A stretch of DNA of 64,000 nt from Leptospira yanagawae serovar Saopaulo str. Sao Paulo = ATCC 700523 (GCF_000332475.2 NZ_AOGX02000044.1:40912-104911), one strand, 5' to 3'. Shown: positions 8,635-18,085, counted from the first letter of the stretch. The notes: generated from the letters alone by a model not told the origin. Program-made: numbers and translations.

Positions 8635-10899
8635 CTATGATTCCTTTTTTATCGCTTCTAAATGATCATAGGAAATTCGTCCTTTCCTTTCAGTGCCAAA
8701 ACGTAATACGTCTGTAGGACAAAGTGAAACGCAAGCGGAACAACGTACACATTGTACGCTATCCATTGGAATTCCTCGACTCGCATAACCCATAACATCA
8801 ATACCTTGGTGGCAGTTTTTAGTACAAATATTACATGAAATACATTTTTTTTTGTCTGAAAAAATTCGAAATGAGCTAAATCTTGCATAAATATGCATCA
8901 GCGAGGCTAGAGGACAAAACATCCTACACCAAATTCTTCCTGAATATAAAAAATAAAAACCAACACCGATAACACCTGCCAATCCAATATCAACAACTAA
9001 ATCATATATCCACTTTGTCGAATCTGCGAATATTTCTCCTAAAGACAAAATAGGAATGATTGATTTACCAAAAACCCCAACTAACTTCAATAATGTCAAA
9101 ATAAAAGCAAAAAATAGAATGTATTGACCAAAATGTTCTATGCGGTAAGCCGTTTGACTATGAGGCATTTTCTGTCGGTATTCGTCTCCCAATGTTTCTG
9201 CAAGACCTCCACAAGAACAAATCCAACCACAATATGCCCCTTTTCCATATCGATATACCAAAAAGGGAATCAATCCAAAACTAAAAAGCAAACCATAACC
9301 TAACCAAAATGTTGTGATCCCTCCATCATACAGAACACCCATATTCAATGGCCAAGCCAAAATCAAACCATAGGCTTTCCAATATGCATCACCTGGAAAG
9401 ATCTCTCTTCTGATATAACTATCCTCTGATCCCAATAAACCAAACTCACCTAACTTGGGCAAAATGATTTCAGGAAGTAAAAATAAGAAGAATACTTGAA
9501 TTCCAATTAGAGTTAACGTTTGGTATAAAATATATTCTGTTTTGCGAACCAAAATCCTTCTGATTCCAAATATCAGAATGGTGGTTGAATACAGAAATGT
9601 ATAATGAAAAGCAGGGGTTTTACCCAAAAATTGAAATTGAAAATAGGTTGATGATAAATAAACAAACAAAAAGTAACTCAGTACGAATATAAAATAAAAA
9701 CTTTTAACTATTTTCCAGAAACTCCATTTGATTCTTCCTGCTTTCCAATAGAGGACTCCATATGCAATCAAACAAATCGCCGATACTGCAGATGCAAATG
9801 TTGCTAGAGACGAAAACCAACCAGGTCCATACATGGCCGACTTACCAAAATAAGCTGTTGTGGCAAAAGAAAATAAAGCACCAAATCCTAGCCAATCAAT
9901 GAATTTCTTTTGGTTCTGTAATTTGATACCTACTCGTTCCAAAAAGCCGACAGGAGGCAAAGTTCCGATGAGAACATATACCATTTCTGCTTTTGACTTC
10001 ACAGCTTTTTCGTTTGATTTGATAAATACCGCAGAAGGAACTATTTCTGTTACTTGTGACTTATACAGTATTTTGATTTTCGTATCTCTTTCCAAACGTT
10101 TGATTTGATTAACGTTTTCGATTTTTGCTCGTTGAAAATCTGTTCCCCTATGGACCAATGTGATCTCTTTGGCATAATCAGAACATTGAATGGCAGCTTC
10201 CAGTGCAGTATCCCCACCACCGACTATGACAACCGATTGTCCAAGAGTGTCTTTTGGATCAATCAAACGGTAAAAAACATGAGAACTACTTTCCCCGGGG
10301 ATTCCTAGTTTTTTAGGATCTCCCGACTTTCCAATAGCAATGACAATCGAATTGGTCTCAAATTTTTCTCCAGACTCTGTTTCCAAAAGATAACCAATGG
10401 AATCCCTTATAATCTGGATTACACGTTTGTTGGTTTTTATATTGATTGGATTCTCTTTCAGATATTCATTTAAATCTTCTAACAACAACTCTTTCGTTGT
10501 ATCTTGTATGGTTAATTTTGATTTGGTGGGATAAAATTTTGGTTCTGCAAAAATTGGTTTTCCATTCGGGTAACTTTGAATGGTTTGAAACGGTACATTG
10601 GATTCTAAAACAAGATATTTTTTACCTAAACGTTTTCCTTCCAAAGCACATGAAATACCGGCCGGGCCTCCACCAATAATCACGACATCAAATCGTTCAT
10701 TATTGCGACTAGGGATCGAATTCCAAACATTGACACCACTTTCACATGCCAATTTTAAAAGCGGAACACCCGTTAAATCACCGATTACAAAAACATTAGG
10801 TAAATTAGTTTCGAAAGTTTCCGAAATCTCAGGATAAACTTCAACAGAACCTGTTGGTGCCGATTTTCTCAACCAATCAAAATAAAACTTAGGCCACAT
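8635..10899 (-). CDS. FAD-dependent pyridine nucleotide oxidoreductase fused to membrane polyferredoxin (NosR/NapH-like)
   Basis: This 754-residue fusion begins at the ATG of MWPKFYFDW. A longer in-frame start at 11013 would overlap the upstream kinase by 73 bp and is rejected. The N-terminal half is thioredoxin-reductase-like, with FAD motif VVIIGGGPAGISCA and NAD(P) motif VVIVGGGDTALEAA. The second half has several membrane segments and the motifs YCGWICSCGG and CRMFCPLASL, as in NosR/NapH/RdxA-type proteins. Two 4Fe-4S sites follow, with C-x2-C-x2-C-x3-C spacing, as CISCNICTKNC and CVRCSACVSLC. The protein probably passes electrons from NAD(P)H through FAD and FeS clusters at the inner membrane. 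The acceptor is unknown. The middle gene order with a kinase and phosphatase upstream suggests redox signalling or regulated electron flow. Confidence 0.85.
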   Translation of the reverse strand: MWPKFYFDWLRKSAPTGSVEVYPEISETFETNLPNVFVIGDLTGVPLLKLACESGVNVWNSIPSRNNERFDVVIIGGGPAGISCALEGKRLGKKYLVLESNVPFQTIQSYPNGKPIFAEPKFYPTKSKLTIQDTTKELLLEDLNEYLKENPINIKTNKRVIQIIRDSIGYLLETESGEKFETNSIVIAIGKSGDPKKLGIPGESSSHVFYRLIDPKDTLGQSVVIVGGGDTALEAAIQCSDYAKEITLVHRGTDFQRAKIENVNQIKRLERDTKIKILYKSQVTEIVPSAVFIKSNEKAVKSKAEMVYVLIGTLPPVGFLERVGIKLQNQKKFIDWLGFGALFSFATTAYFGKSAMYGPGWFSSLATFASAVSAICLIAYGVLYWKAGRIKWSFWKIVKSFYFIFVLSYFLFVYLSSTYFQFQFLGKTPAFHYTFLYSTTILIFGIRRILVRKTEYILYQTLTLIGIQVFFLFLLPEIILPKLGEFGLLGSEDSYIRREIFPGDAYWKAYGLILAWPLNMGVLYDGGITTFWLGYGLLFSFGLIPFLVYRYGKGAYCGWICSCGGLAETLGDEYRQKMPHSQTAYRIEHFGQYILFFAFILTLLKLVGVFGKSIIPILSLGEIFADSTKWIYDLVVDIGLAGVIGVGFYFLYSGRIWCRMFCPLASLMHIYARFSSFRIFSDKKKCISCNICTKNCHQGIDVMGYASRGIPMDSVQCVRCSACVSLCPTDVLRFGTERKGRISYDHLEAIKKES

Positions 10900-10940
10900 A
10901 TTCAAAGATTGGACTCTATCTTTTAAAAAAAGAAACGAAA

Positions 10941-12245
10941 TTACAAGGAAGCAGGAATTTGAATTCTGATTTTTGTACCAATATTTGGAGAACTTGTCAA
11001 AGCCATAATGCAACCTTGATTTTTTAACATTTCAGAACAAACGAGTAACCCAAGGCCCGTACCCTTTTCACCTTGGGTACCGAAGGTTGTAGGAAAGGGT
11101 TTTCCTTCATAGATCTGTTGGATTTGTTCAACTGACATTCCAATCCCAGAATCCGATATGATGAGTTCGACAAAACTGGGATCTTGGACCACCTCTACAT
11201 TAATTTTGGTATTGGGAAATGAAAACTTGATGGCATTTGAAAAAAGATTTCGAATCACAGTGCTAATCATTCGTTCATCACAGCGAACAAATACATTTGA
11301 AGGCACTTGAAGTTCCCATTGTATGCCTTTATCACTCGCTTGCAAATTCAATATATCTTTTGCATTGTGAACCATTTTTGAAAGGTTTACGGTATCTAGG
11401 TTGATGGGAATCTTTTTTGATTCACTTTTCACCCAATCCAATAAATTTTCCAATACTAAGTAAGATTGGTTCGTACTTTTCTTTAGTTCTTTTAAAGCAA
11501 TGATTAGCTCATCCCTATCGGGTGTTGTTTCCATTAGAAAACCCAAAAATGAATTCATAGTTCCAATGGGGCCCTTTAAATCATGAGCTAAAATAGAAAA
11601 TATTCGATCCTTATGAGCATTTGTTCGAATCATCTCTTTTTGGATTCGGTTTATATTTCTTAAAAAATAAAACATGATGAGTGCTACAAAAAACAAACAT
11701 GAAACAACCGAGTTCACACGAAAAAGTTCTTGTATTGACTCCTGGTGGATCAACGTCCCTTCCTCAAACGTTCCTGGAGATCCAAAAAACTCAAACCATA
11801 CATACAACAAATTATTATATAAAAATACAAATAAGATCCAAAACTTTTCATCATACGAAAAAATGACAAAAGGTGAAAGGGCAAATACCAAAAAATAATA
11901 ATAAAATCCGCACGAATTACCAAAACTAATCATTGAAGCAAAAAAAACAGGAATTGTAATTGTAACGACTGTCAGTATGCGTGCTGAAGAATATTTTTCA
12001 ATATAGTTAAGATAGAGGATATAAACGAAGGTAATGATAACGGCAAAATGAATGCCGTTCATAATCCAAAAGTTAGGTGCACTGACAACTGTAAATAAAA
12101 CTGAGTATTGAAGATTGGAAACGATTCCAAGTACCGCGATTAAGTTAACAAGTTGGACTCGAACAGATGTTTGCAAATCCATTTGCCTACGAACACCTAA
12201 GTTTAAAACGGTTCGCAATCGCAGCTGTTCCAATCCAATTTTCAT
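10941..12245 (-). CDS. Membrane-bound sensor histidine kinase
   Basis: This 434-residue protein has about six hydrophobic segments in residues 28-195. A HisKA domain follows with H221 in the motif FSILAHDLKGPIGTMNSFLGF. The C-terminal HATPase domain carries NLFSNAIKFSF, ISDSGIGMS and GTGLGLLVC. There is no periplasmic sensor loop of any size, so the signal may be sensed within the membrane. The start ATG overlaps the stop of the upstream SpoIIE phosphatase gene by 4 bp (12242-12245), implying coupled translation. No response regulator gene lies next to it, so the output partner must be encoded elsewhere. Confidence 0.9.
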   Translation of the reverse strand: MKIGLEQLRLRTVLNLGVRRQMDLQTSVRVQLVNLIAVLGIVSNLQYSVLFTVVSAPNFWIMNGIHFAVIITFVYILYLNYIEKYSSARILTVVTITIPVFFASMISFGNSCGFYYYFLVFALSPFVIFSYDEKFWILFVFLYNNLLYVWFEFFGSPGTFEEGTLIHQESIQELFRVNSVVSCLFFVALIMFYFLRNINRIQKEMIRTNAHKDRIFSILAHDLKGPIGTMNSFLGFLMETTPDRDELIIALKELKKSTNQSYLVLENLLDWVKSESKKIPINLDTVNLSKMVHNAKDILNLQASDKGIQWELQVPSNVFVRCDERMISTVIRNLFSNAIKFSFPNTKINVEVVQDPSFVELIISDSGIGMSVEQIQQIYEGKPFPTTFGTQGEKGTGLGLLVCSEMLKNQGCIMALTSSPNIGTKIRIQIPASL

Positions 12246-14296
12246 AAGAAATCGATCGTAAAGTATGTTACATCATCTGACAATCTAAAAGTAAAATTTT
12301 TAATTTGGTTTTTGATTTTTTCGTTTAAATCCTTCGGTGAAAGTGAGATTCCTTCCAAAAGTGTTTCTTTTAATCGGACTTCTCCGAACATTTCTTTCTC
12401 TCTGTTGTGACTCTCCGTAATCCCATCAGTGTAAAAGAAAAAACGGTCTCCTGATTTTAATGGATGTGAAAAACTTTCTAACTGAACATCCTTTTTCCAG
12501 CCCATAATGGGACCTCTACCAGTTAACGGATTTAAGTTGCCGTTTTTCCGATTGATAAGGAAGGGACTAGGATGGCCCATCACAGAATAGGATAACACCT
12601 GTTTTTTTAAGTCAAAATGACTCGCAACAGCAGTGATATAATTCTTTTCCACTACAGGTAACATTTTTGCATTTAACTCATGTAAAAAAGAAGAAGGATC
12701 TTTCAATTTTGGAGCAATTTCTAAAAAATTTACCTTCAACATACTTGCAATGAGAGCAGCAGCAATCCCGTGCCCCAAAACATCACAGAGAATGAATGTT
12801 ATACTTCCATCTTCATGAATAAAAAAATCGAAGTAATCTCCTCTAATTTTTTCCATTGGCATAAAAACAGAAGTAACACTCAAATTTAAATGTTGGAATT
12901 CCATCGGTGGAATTAGTTTTGATTGCAAACTTGCTGCCATCAATAAATCATCATGAAGTATTTTGTATTGTTTTTGAAGTTCTTGGGTACGAAGAGTGAC
13001 TATCATCTCCAAAGACTCGTTTAGATTCCTTAACTCTCTTTTTGTACGCGAACTCTGGATGGCAATAGCAAGAACACCAGAAAACAAAAAAGTTAATATC
13101 CCATACTGTGTCAGGTATGCATTTTTTCCTGTGATTACGTCTGTTAAAACATCTGCGATTCCAAAAAAGGTTGCAACCAGAGCACCTAACGAAACCACAA
13201 TCGCTTCAGTCGATTTTTTATAATTTTTTGCCAATAGTTGAATTAAAATGGGAACTTTGATTCCAAGTAATACATACCAAATATAAACAAAATAAAATCT
13301 TTGGTCGGGATTCATCTCAAAGAGTTGGATCAAAGCCAGAACGGTATCGAAGAAAAAAGTTAAAAATGCTATCTTTGTAATCTTACGATCAAAAAGAGTA
13401 TGAACGAATAACATGATAAAGACGGGAAATATAAATTGGCAAAAAAACAAAAGCCGAACCAGGATTTCAGGGTGGATTCCTAGAAAGTGAATTTTATTCA
13501 GAACAGGCAAACGCCAACAAACAAAGAATATGGCTGTTCCAGCGAGATACAATCCTGACTTGGATGAACGATTGAGAGCATAACCGATCGCTTGTTGTAA
13601 AAAAATTCCAAAAAATAAAGCTGCCATAACGATCTGATTTACATCTTCATAAATCATCTTGTCTTTGATTTCATTTTGTGTACCAAATAATGGTATGGAG
13701 CGGAACATCCCACACCGAAATTCAGATTCACGGCATTCAATGAAAACTTCTAAATGATTTTCCCCTACTCCAATCAGAGAATTTGGGATTTCATAGTATC
13801 GAACCTTATGCCAATATGCATAATAATTTGGTGATAATCCTCCCGTTTCACCAATTTTGATTCCATTCCAAAAGGTTTGGTCTGCTGAATGAATTCGGTC
13901 TAAATAAACTGATAACGATGAATCTGGATACTTTGAGATTGGTATTGTTAGGTGGTATTTTCCACGAAGGGGTATTTGATATCCTTGGTTCACAAGAGGG
14001 ACACCTACTTGGACTTTTTTTGGTGTCAGTTCCCCTTCCAATTGGAATGTCCAACCTTCCTCCAGTGAATTTACCTCAGCTAAAACGGAGGTAAAAGAAA
14101 AGCAAAAGCTCACCAAAAATATAAGCAAATGACCTGCATGGTTCTGTCCTATCGGCCAATTCGGAACAGACCGAATCAAAGTCCTTAGTCCAAAGATACC
14201 ATGTTTTCCAAATCCAAAACAAATGTTTCTCTTTCTGCGAATCACCGGAAGGATTACATTGCCAAATGAATGGAGTGCAAGGATTTTTTTAGTCAC
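12242..14296 (-). CDS. Membrane receptor with SpoIIE-type PP2C phosphatase output
   Basis: The reading frame opens with GTG at 14296, preceded by AAAGGG, and gives 684 residues. A signal-like hydrophobic stretch (about 56-72) ends in SVLA, so a later start (for example a TTG near residue 56) is possible. An extracytoplasmic jelly-roll region follows, with YHLTIPISKYPDSSLSVYLDR and HSADQTFWNGIKIGE, resembling 7TMR-DISM extracellular domains. About seven membrane segments (about 210-410) and a short coiled region come next. The PP2C/SpoIIE domain (about 455-680) has the metal-site motifs IRGDYFDFF, LCDVLGHGIAAALIASM and FFYTDGITE. It probably senses a carbohydrate-like or envelope ligand and dephosphorylates an anti-sigma antagonist or similar protein. 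It is the first gene of the operon with the kinase. Confidence 0.88.
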   Translation of the reverse strand: MTKKILALHSFGNVILPVIRRKRNICFGFGKHGIFGLRTLIRSVPNWPIGQNHAGHLLIFLVSFCFSFTSVLAEVNSLEEGWTFQLEGELTPKKVQVGVPLVNQGYQIPLRGKYHLTIPISKYPDSSLSVYLDRIHSADQTFWNGIKIGETGGLSPNYYAYWHKVRYYEIPNSLIGVGENHLEVFIECRESEFRCGMFRSIPLFGTQNEIKDKMIYEDVNQIVMAALFFGIFLQQAIGYALNRSSKSGLYLAGTAIFFVCWRLPVLNKIHFLGIHPEILVRLLFFCQFIFPVFIMLFVHTLFDRKITKIAFLTFFFDTVLALIQLFEMNPDQRFYFVYIWYVLLGIKVPILIQLLAKNYKKSTEAIVVSLGALVATFFGIADVLTDVITGKNAYLTQYGILTFLFSGVLAIAIQSSRTKRELRNLNESLEMIVTLRTQELQKQYKILHDDLLMAASLQSKLIPPMEFQHLNLSVTSVFMPMEKIRGDYFDFFIHEDGSITFILCDVLGHGIAAALIASMLKVNFLEIAPKLKDPSSFLHELNAKMLPVVEKNYITAVASHFDLKKQVLSYSVMGHPSPFLINRKNGNLNPLTGRGPIMGWKKDVQLESFSHPLKSGDRFFFYTDGITESHNREKEMFGEVRLKETLLEGISLSPKDLNEKIKNQIKNFTFRLSDDVTYFTIDFL

Positions 14297-14654
14297 TAAA
14301 AACCCTTTACGAAAAAGATTTTTTCACTCCGTGTAAAAATCTAATTTTTCGAAGTTTTACTAACATACGTTAGCCTAAATTTAAGGATCGCAAATCCCAA
14401 TTAGGAAGGAATGGCATCTATGTGCTACCGAGACGATTGCCCTTTCCGAAGAGAGCAAGGAGTGTATTGGCTACAATCCCTTGGTCCTTCGATCCATTGT
14501 TTCCATTTTATACGCAAATTACCTAAGGTTTGTAGTGAAATCATTGGGATGATTTGGGAAGGAACCGCCAATCAAACGTTTTTCGTTTCCTTTGGGCTTT
14601 TAGACTTAGTCTAATTATTGACAAATTTCCGAGAGGAGAGAAATTGTTAACGGA
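14297..14654. other. Divergent intergenic region between the phosphatase operon and perR
   Basis: About 358 bp separate the two divergent operons. A short plus-strand frame at 14411-14614 does not look like a real protein. The region holds an inverted repeat, CTAAC-ATAC-GTTAG at 14360-14373, which could be an operator. A purine-rich GAGAGGAGAG tract lies at about 14632-14641, upstream of perR. No terminator or RNA gene was recognised. Confidence 0.5.
14360..14373. promoter_or_regulatory. Inverted repeat, possible operator upstream of perR
   Basis: The arms CTAAC and GTTAG are exact reverse complements around a 4-base centre. The site lies between the divergent promoters of the phosphatase operon and perR, so it could serve either. 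No protein can be assigned from sequence alone. Confidence 0.3.
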
Positions 14655-15083
14655 ATGGATCTAAGTTACCAGAAGACGAAAGAATTATTGGAATCTCATG
14701 GGATTCGGCCTACCTCCCAAAGGTTGGAAATGGCCCACCTCCTACTTGAGAAACACCAACATTTGTTTGCGGAAGAAGTTTTCCATTTGGTGAACACCCA
14801 TTTCCCACACGCATCCCGGGCTACCATTTTTAATAACCTCAAGTTATTCGCTGAAAAAGGATTACTTGGCACCTTGGAGATCAAATCAGGAGTCACTCAT
14901 TTTGATTCCAACACCGATGTCCACCACCATGCGCTGGATGAAAATTCCGGAGAAATTGTGGACATAGAACTGAACCAAAACTTGGAAGAGAAAGTCCTTT
15001 CCGAGCTCAAAGAAAGTTATTTTCAGAAAACAGGAAAACAACTGGAAAACGCAAAACTCGTCATTACCCTAAGAGGGAAATGA
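14655..15083 (+). CDS. perR: Fur-family peroxide regulator, PerR type, without structural zinc site
   Basis: This 142-residue Fur-family protein has an N-terminal winged helix (TSQRLEMAHLL; recognition helix in HASRATIFNNLKLF). The regulatory metal ligands align exactly, offset by one, with Bacillus subtilis PerR: H36, D84, H90, H92 and D103. Aspartate rather than glutamate at the last position is the PerR hallmark for peroxide sensing by histidine oxidation. The two CxxC motifs of the structural zinc site are absent: the region after HHH reads ALDENSGEIVDIE. From memory this matches the crystallised L. interrogans PerR, which also lacks that zinc. It probably represses peroxide-defence genes such as the katG in this window. 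The next gene overlaps by 4 bp. Confidence 0.88.
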   Translation: MDLSYQKTKELLESHGIRPTSQRLEMAHLLLEKHQHLFAEEVFHLVNTHFPHASRATIFNNLKLFAEKGLLGTLEIKSGVTHFDSNTDVHHHALDENSGEIVDIELNQNLEEKVLSELKESYFQKTGKQLENAKLVITLRGK

Positions 15084-16048
15084 AGTCACCCACCATCGCT
15101 TTTTTTGGCATCGGTTCTGTCACAGTCACCATCTTACACGCCTTATACCAAAATGGTATCCCGTTTACCATCCTTTGCAAAGACAAAACAAGGATGGAAA
15201 GTTTAAAAACTCCCATTCGATTTTTAGGTCCAAACAAAAAGACAACTGTTCTGAACCTCGCAAATCATTTACAAATGATAGATTTGGTAACTTTGCCCTT
15301 TGATTTTATTTTCCTTGGGTGTAAAAATCAATCTTTGGAAAATTACGTTACACTTACAAAACATGTATTGAAACCAGATGGAAAATGGATTTTCATTCAG
15401 AATGGGTTACCAGAAGGACATTTTCTTTCTCTGAAAGACAAAATCATGGGTGGGGTAGTTGGTTGGAACACGCAAGTCCTCTCGGATGGGACTTACTTTC
15501 AATCCAATGTGGGTAGTTTGATTTTGGGACAGACGAACAGGAAAAAACCGGATCCGCGTTGGCATCAATTCCTAGAACCTTGGATTCCTGTGGTTACCAC
15601 CGAACATCTATTAGGTTTTCGTTGGCACAAACTCGCAATCAATGCGATCATCAATGGTCTTGCGGCTTCAAAACAATCCAGTTTGGGAGAATTATTTCTC
15701 AATTTGAAATCAAGAAACGAGGCCATCGCCATCCTTTCTGAAATTAAAACACTTATGAAAAAACTCAATGTAAAGGAAGAAGTAGTTCCAGGTTCTTTTC
15801 CCATTCAGAAATTAGGCGATGGAGAAAATGCACTTCCTAAGTGGATTCGCCATTTGGTGCTCATCATCCTTGGATTGAAATATTTTAAAATTAGAACTTC
15901 TATGGTGCAAGATTTGGATCACAAACGAAAAACTGAAATCAATTTTATCAATGGTGAAGTGATCCAAATTGCTAAATCACTTGGAGTTTCAGTTCCCTAT
16001 AATGAAAAAGTCGTTTCGGAAGTTTTAACTTTAGAAAATAATTTTTGA
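15080..16048 (+). CDS. Ketopantoate reductase-like (ApbA/PanE family) protein
   Basis: This 322-residue protein starts with a Rossmann motif, IAFFGIGSVTVTILHALYQNGI. It keeps the ApbA/PanE layout, with a central KLAINAIINGLAA block (lysine and asparagine typical of the C-terminal catalytic helix) and a C-terminal LDHKRKTEINFINGEVI segment. The predicted reaction is NADPH-dependent reduction of 2-dehydropantoate or another 2-oxo acid. The glycine motif is GxGxVT rather than the usual GxGAVG, so the substrate assignment is cautious. The ATG overlaps the perR stop by 4 bp, which points to one transcript and co-expression with peroxide control. Confidence 0.82.
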   Translation: MKSPTIAFFGIGSVTVTILHALYQNGIPFTILCKDKTRMESLKTPIRFLGPNKKTTVLNLANHLQMIDLVTLPFDFIFLGCKNQSLENYVTLTKHVLKPDGKWIFIQNGLPEGHFLSLKDKIMGGVVGWNTQVLSDGTYFQSNVGSLILGQTNRKKPDPRWHQFLEPWIPVVTTEHLLGFRWHKLAINAIINGLAASKQSSLGELFLNLKSRNEAIAILSEIKTLMKKLNVKEEVVPGSFPIQKLGDGENALPKWIRHLVLIILGLKYFKIRTSMVQDLDHKRKTEINFINGEVIQIAKSLGVSVPYNEKVVSEVLTLENNF

Positions 16049-16067
16049 AATTGTATTGGATGAAACC

Positions 16068-16382
16068 TTACTTCCCTAATTTCAATAATTCTGAAATCGA
16101 GTGATTTGCTTCTAATGGATGGCGGAGTTTTTGATCAGTTTGGATGATGTACTGGTTTCGCCTTCCGTCTTTACTTTTTTGTAATATGGAGGCATCCACC
16201 AAATCCTTCACAATTGTTTGCACAGCACGTTCTGTGATTCCAACAAGGACTGCCACATCTTTTAGTCGCATTTCTGGGTCTTTACTCAAACAAATCAAAA
16301 CATGAGAATGATTCGATAAAAACGTCCATTGACCAATCTTTTTTGTAGCCTCTTTCGTTTTTCCTTTTTGTTCTTTCATCAT
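16068..16382 (-). CDS. Small winged-helix transcriptional regulator (MarR-like)
   Basis: This 104-residue protein has a single winged-helix DNA-binding domain. The helix-turn-helix lies in MRLKDVAVLVGITERAVQTIVKDLVDASILQK, followed by the wing KSKDGRRNQYII. No ligand-binding domain is present. The gene starts 6 bp after the stop of the DoxX-like gene, and the two are probably co-transcribed. It likely regulates its own small operon, but no operator was identified. Confidence 0.78.
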   Translation of the reverse strand: MMKEQKGKTKEATKKIGQWTFLSNHSHVLICLSKDPEMRLKDVAVLVGITERAVQTIVKDLVDASILQKSKDGRRNQYIIQTDQKLRHPLEANHSISELLKLGK

Positions 16383-16388
16383 TCAGTT

Positions 16389-16787
16389 TTAAACCTTGTG
16401 ATCCATTTCTTGTTCTGAAAACTTTATATTCCTTACGGCCCATGCCCAATAGATGAATAAAAATTGTAACGGCAACCTAGCATAAAGCGCCCAAATTGGG
16501 AATCCAAAATCCTTCCCTTCTAAAGCTTCCACTAACATATTGATATTCGCAGGGTAAATTGCAAATAACAAGAGTATGATTCCAAAACAAGCTAATTTTC
16601 GCATTCGTTCACTCAAAACCAACAATCCTAATGTGATTTCCGAAAGTCCGCTCGTTACATTTAATAATTCATGAAATGGCAAATAATCGGGCATGATTTC
16701 TAAGTAAAATTCGGGAGATAGAAAATGATTCGCTCCCGCGAAAATATAAAACGAAGCCATGGAATAAACGAAAAACTTTTTCATCAC
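16389..16787 (-). CDS. DoxX-like integral membrane protein
   Basis: This 132-residue protein has four predicted membrane helices and the DoxX-type features FYIFAGANHFLSPEFYLEIMPDYLP and LSEITLGLLVL. The family is widespread and some members are linked to thiol or oxidative stress, but the function here is unknown. A winged-helix regulator follows 6 bp downstream. It lies 48 bp downstream of the cNMP-binding protein gene on the same strand. Confidence 0.82.
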   Translation of the reverse strand: MMKKFFVYSMASFYIFAGANHFLSPEFYLEIMPDYLPFHELLNVTSGLSEITLGLLVLSERMRKLACFGIILLLFAIYPANINMLVEALEGKDFGFPIWALYARLPLQFLFIYWAWAVRNIKFSEQEMDHKV

Positions 16788-16835
16788 CGAACTAAATCAC
16801 AATTTTGGAAAACTTCATACTCATTTTAGAAAAGA

Positions 16836-18044
16836 TTAAGCAACAATTTGCCCTTCTTTGGATTTAAAGTGACCGAGTTTTTCCTCCAACCGTTTCCGAC
16901 TTTTGATCGTGATTCGATTTGGTTCGATGACTAGGTTTGTGTCTGCTTTGAATTCATCGATACTTTCTTGTTTGAGTTTGATGATCCCACACATATTACA
17001 AAGTTCATCCATTTGGATATAAATGGTATGAGGGGTAGATAAACTAACGTCCAAATTTCTCCCCAAACGAATGTCTTGGTCTCGGATTGAATTGTACAAA
17101 TATGCATATAACCTTGTGACAGGAGTTTTCAATCTTAATATGACAAGTCTCTGGTGAGAAAACCAAATCCTTCTCGCAATACTTTCAAAGATTTTTTGTA
17201 ATAACGAAGGTCCAACAGATTCGAATAAATTTTCAGGTGTGACTCGCAGAATTTTAGTTTTCGTTTCAGTGATGGCAGAGGCCATTCTGGGGGCATTGTC
17301 AATAAGAGACATTTCACCAAAAATTTCACCTGGTCCTAATACATCGATGACGTATTCAAAACCACGGACGATTCCAAAAAGTTTGACATTTCCTTCTAAA
17401 ACAACATAGATCTCATTACTTTTTTCACTTTCAACAAATAGGATTTCTCCTGCTTCCAAGGTAGATTGCATATTCTCCCAAGGGAAGGGTTTATAGGTTG
17501 AGGCAACTGATTTAAATAATTCTAAGGCTTCGGGAACATTTTCATTTGAGTTGTTTTCTTTTGACCACTTCAAAAATGCTTGGATCGAATAAGCCGCCAA
17601 ACTTGGTTTTTGCCAAGTAAGGTATGTACGTGCATTCTGTACCAATCTTTCTGGATGGTAATCTCTATCAGCTGGTTTGTTGGCTTTGGAAAGATGTTTT
17701 TGTAGTGTTCTTAATTCTCTCGAATAAAGACCCAAGATTTTCATGGCCAACTCTTTTCGTTCTTTTAGGTAAGAACCTAAAAGACGAATGGGAATTTGCA
17801 CAAGTTCCACATCAGTATCAGCAAACAAAGTAACAAGAAATCGATGTTCGGTGAGAGCAGAAACCAATCCAAAACTATCCCCTGCCTCATAAAAAGCAAG
17901 TTCGTGATCGACAATGATATGCTCTGAATCGACGGCAACGCGCCCCGACTTTACAATGAAAAAATTTCCTGTATTAATGGAATTTTGGACAACAATGGCT
18001 GCCCCTTTGGAATATGTTACAATTTTGATATCTTCTGCGGACAC
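16836..18044 (-). CDS. Protein with two cyclic-nucleotide-binding domains
   Basis: This 402-residue soluble protein has two cNMP-binding folds. The N-terminal one (about 5-105) is divergent. The second (about 185-305) has the phosphate-binding cassette LGPGEIFGEMSLIDNAPRMASAITE, close to the canonical FGE(L/M)ALL...R(A/S)A motif. The final 90 residues could include a helical or degenerate HTH region (MDELCNMCGIIKLKQESIDEFK), as in Crp-type proteins, so a transcription-factor role is possible. The gene starts 41 bp after eboF on the same strand and may be read through from the ebo operon. Confidence 0.82.
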   Translation of the reverse strand: MSAEDIKIVTYSKGAAIVVQNSINTGNFFIVKSGRVAVDSEHIIVDHELAFYEAGDSFGLVSALTEHRFLVTLFADTDVELVQIPIRLLGSYLKERKELAMKILGLYSRELRTLQKHLSKANKPADRDYHPERLVQNARTYLTWQKPSLAAYSIQAFLKWSKENNSNENVPEALELFKSVASTYKPFPWENMQSTLEAGEILFVESEKSNEIYVVLEGNVKLFGIVRGFEYVIDVLGPGEIFGEMSLIDNAPRMASAITETKTKILRVTPENLFESVGPSLLQKIFESIARRIWFSHQRLVILRLKTPVTRLYAYLYNSIRDQDIRLGRNLDVSLSTPHTIYIQMDELCNMCGIIKLKQESIDEFKADTNLVIEPNRITIKSRKRLEEKLGHFKSKEGQIVA

Positions 18045-18085
18045 TGTTTTAAAAAGAACGATTTCTAAGGGTACGAGTCAAACAT

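Noticed and set aside
10900..11013. Longer N-terminus for the FAD/ferredoxin fusion
   Set aside because: It would overlap the kinase gene by 73 bp and adds residues without family similarity.
14411..14614. 67-codon plus-strand frame upstream of perR
   Set aside because: Composition is not protein-like, no ribosome site precedes it and it matches no family; the region is more likely regulatory.
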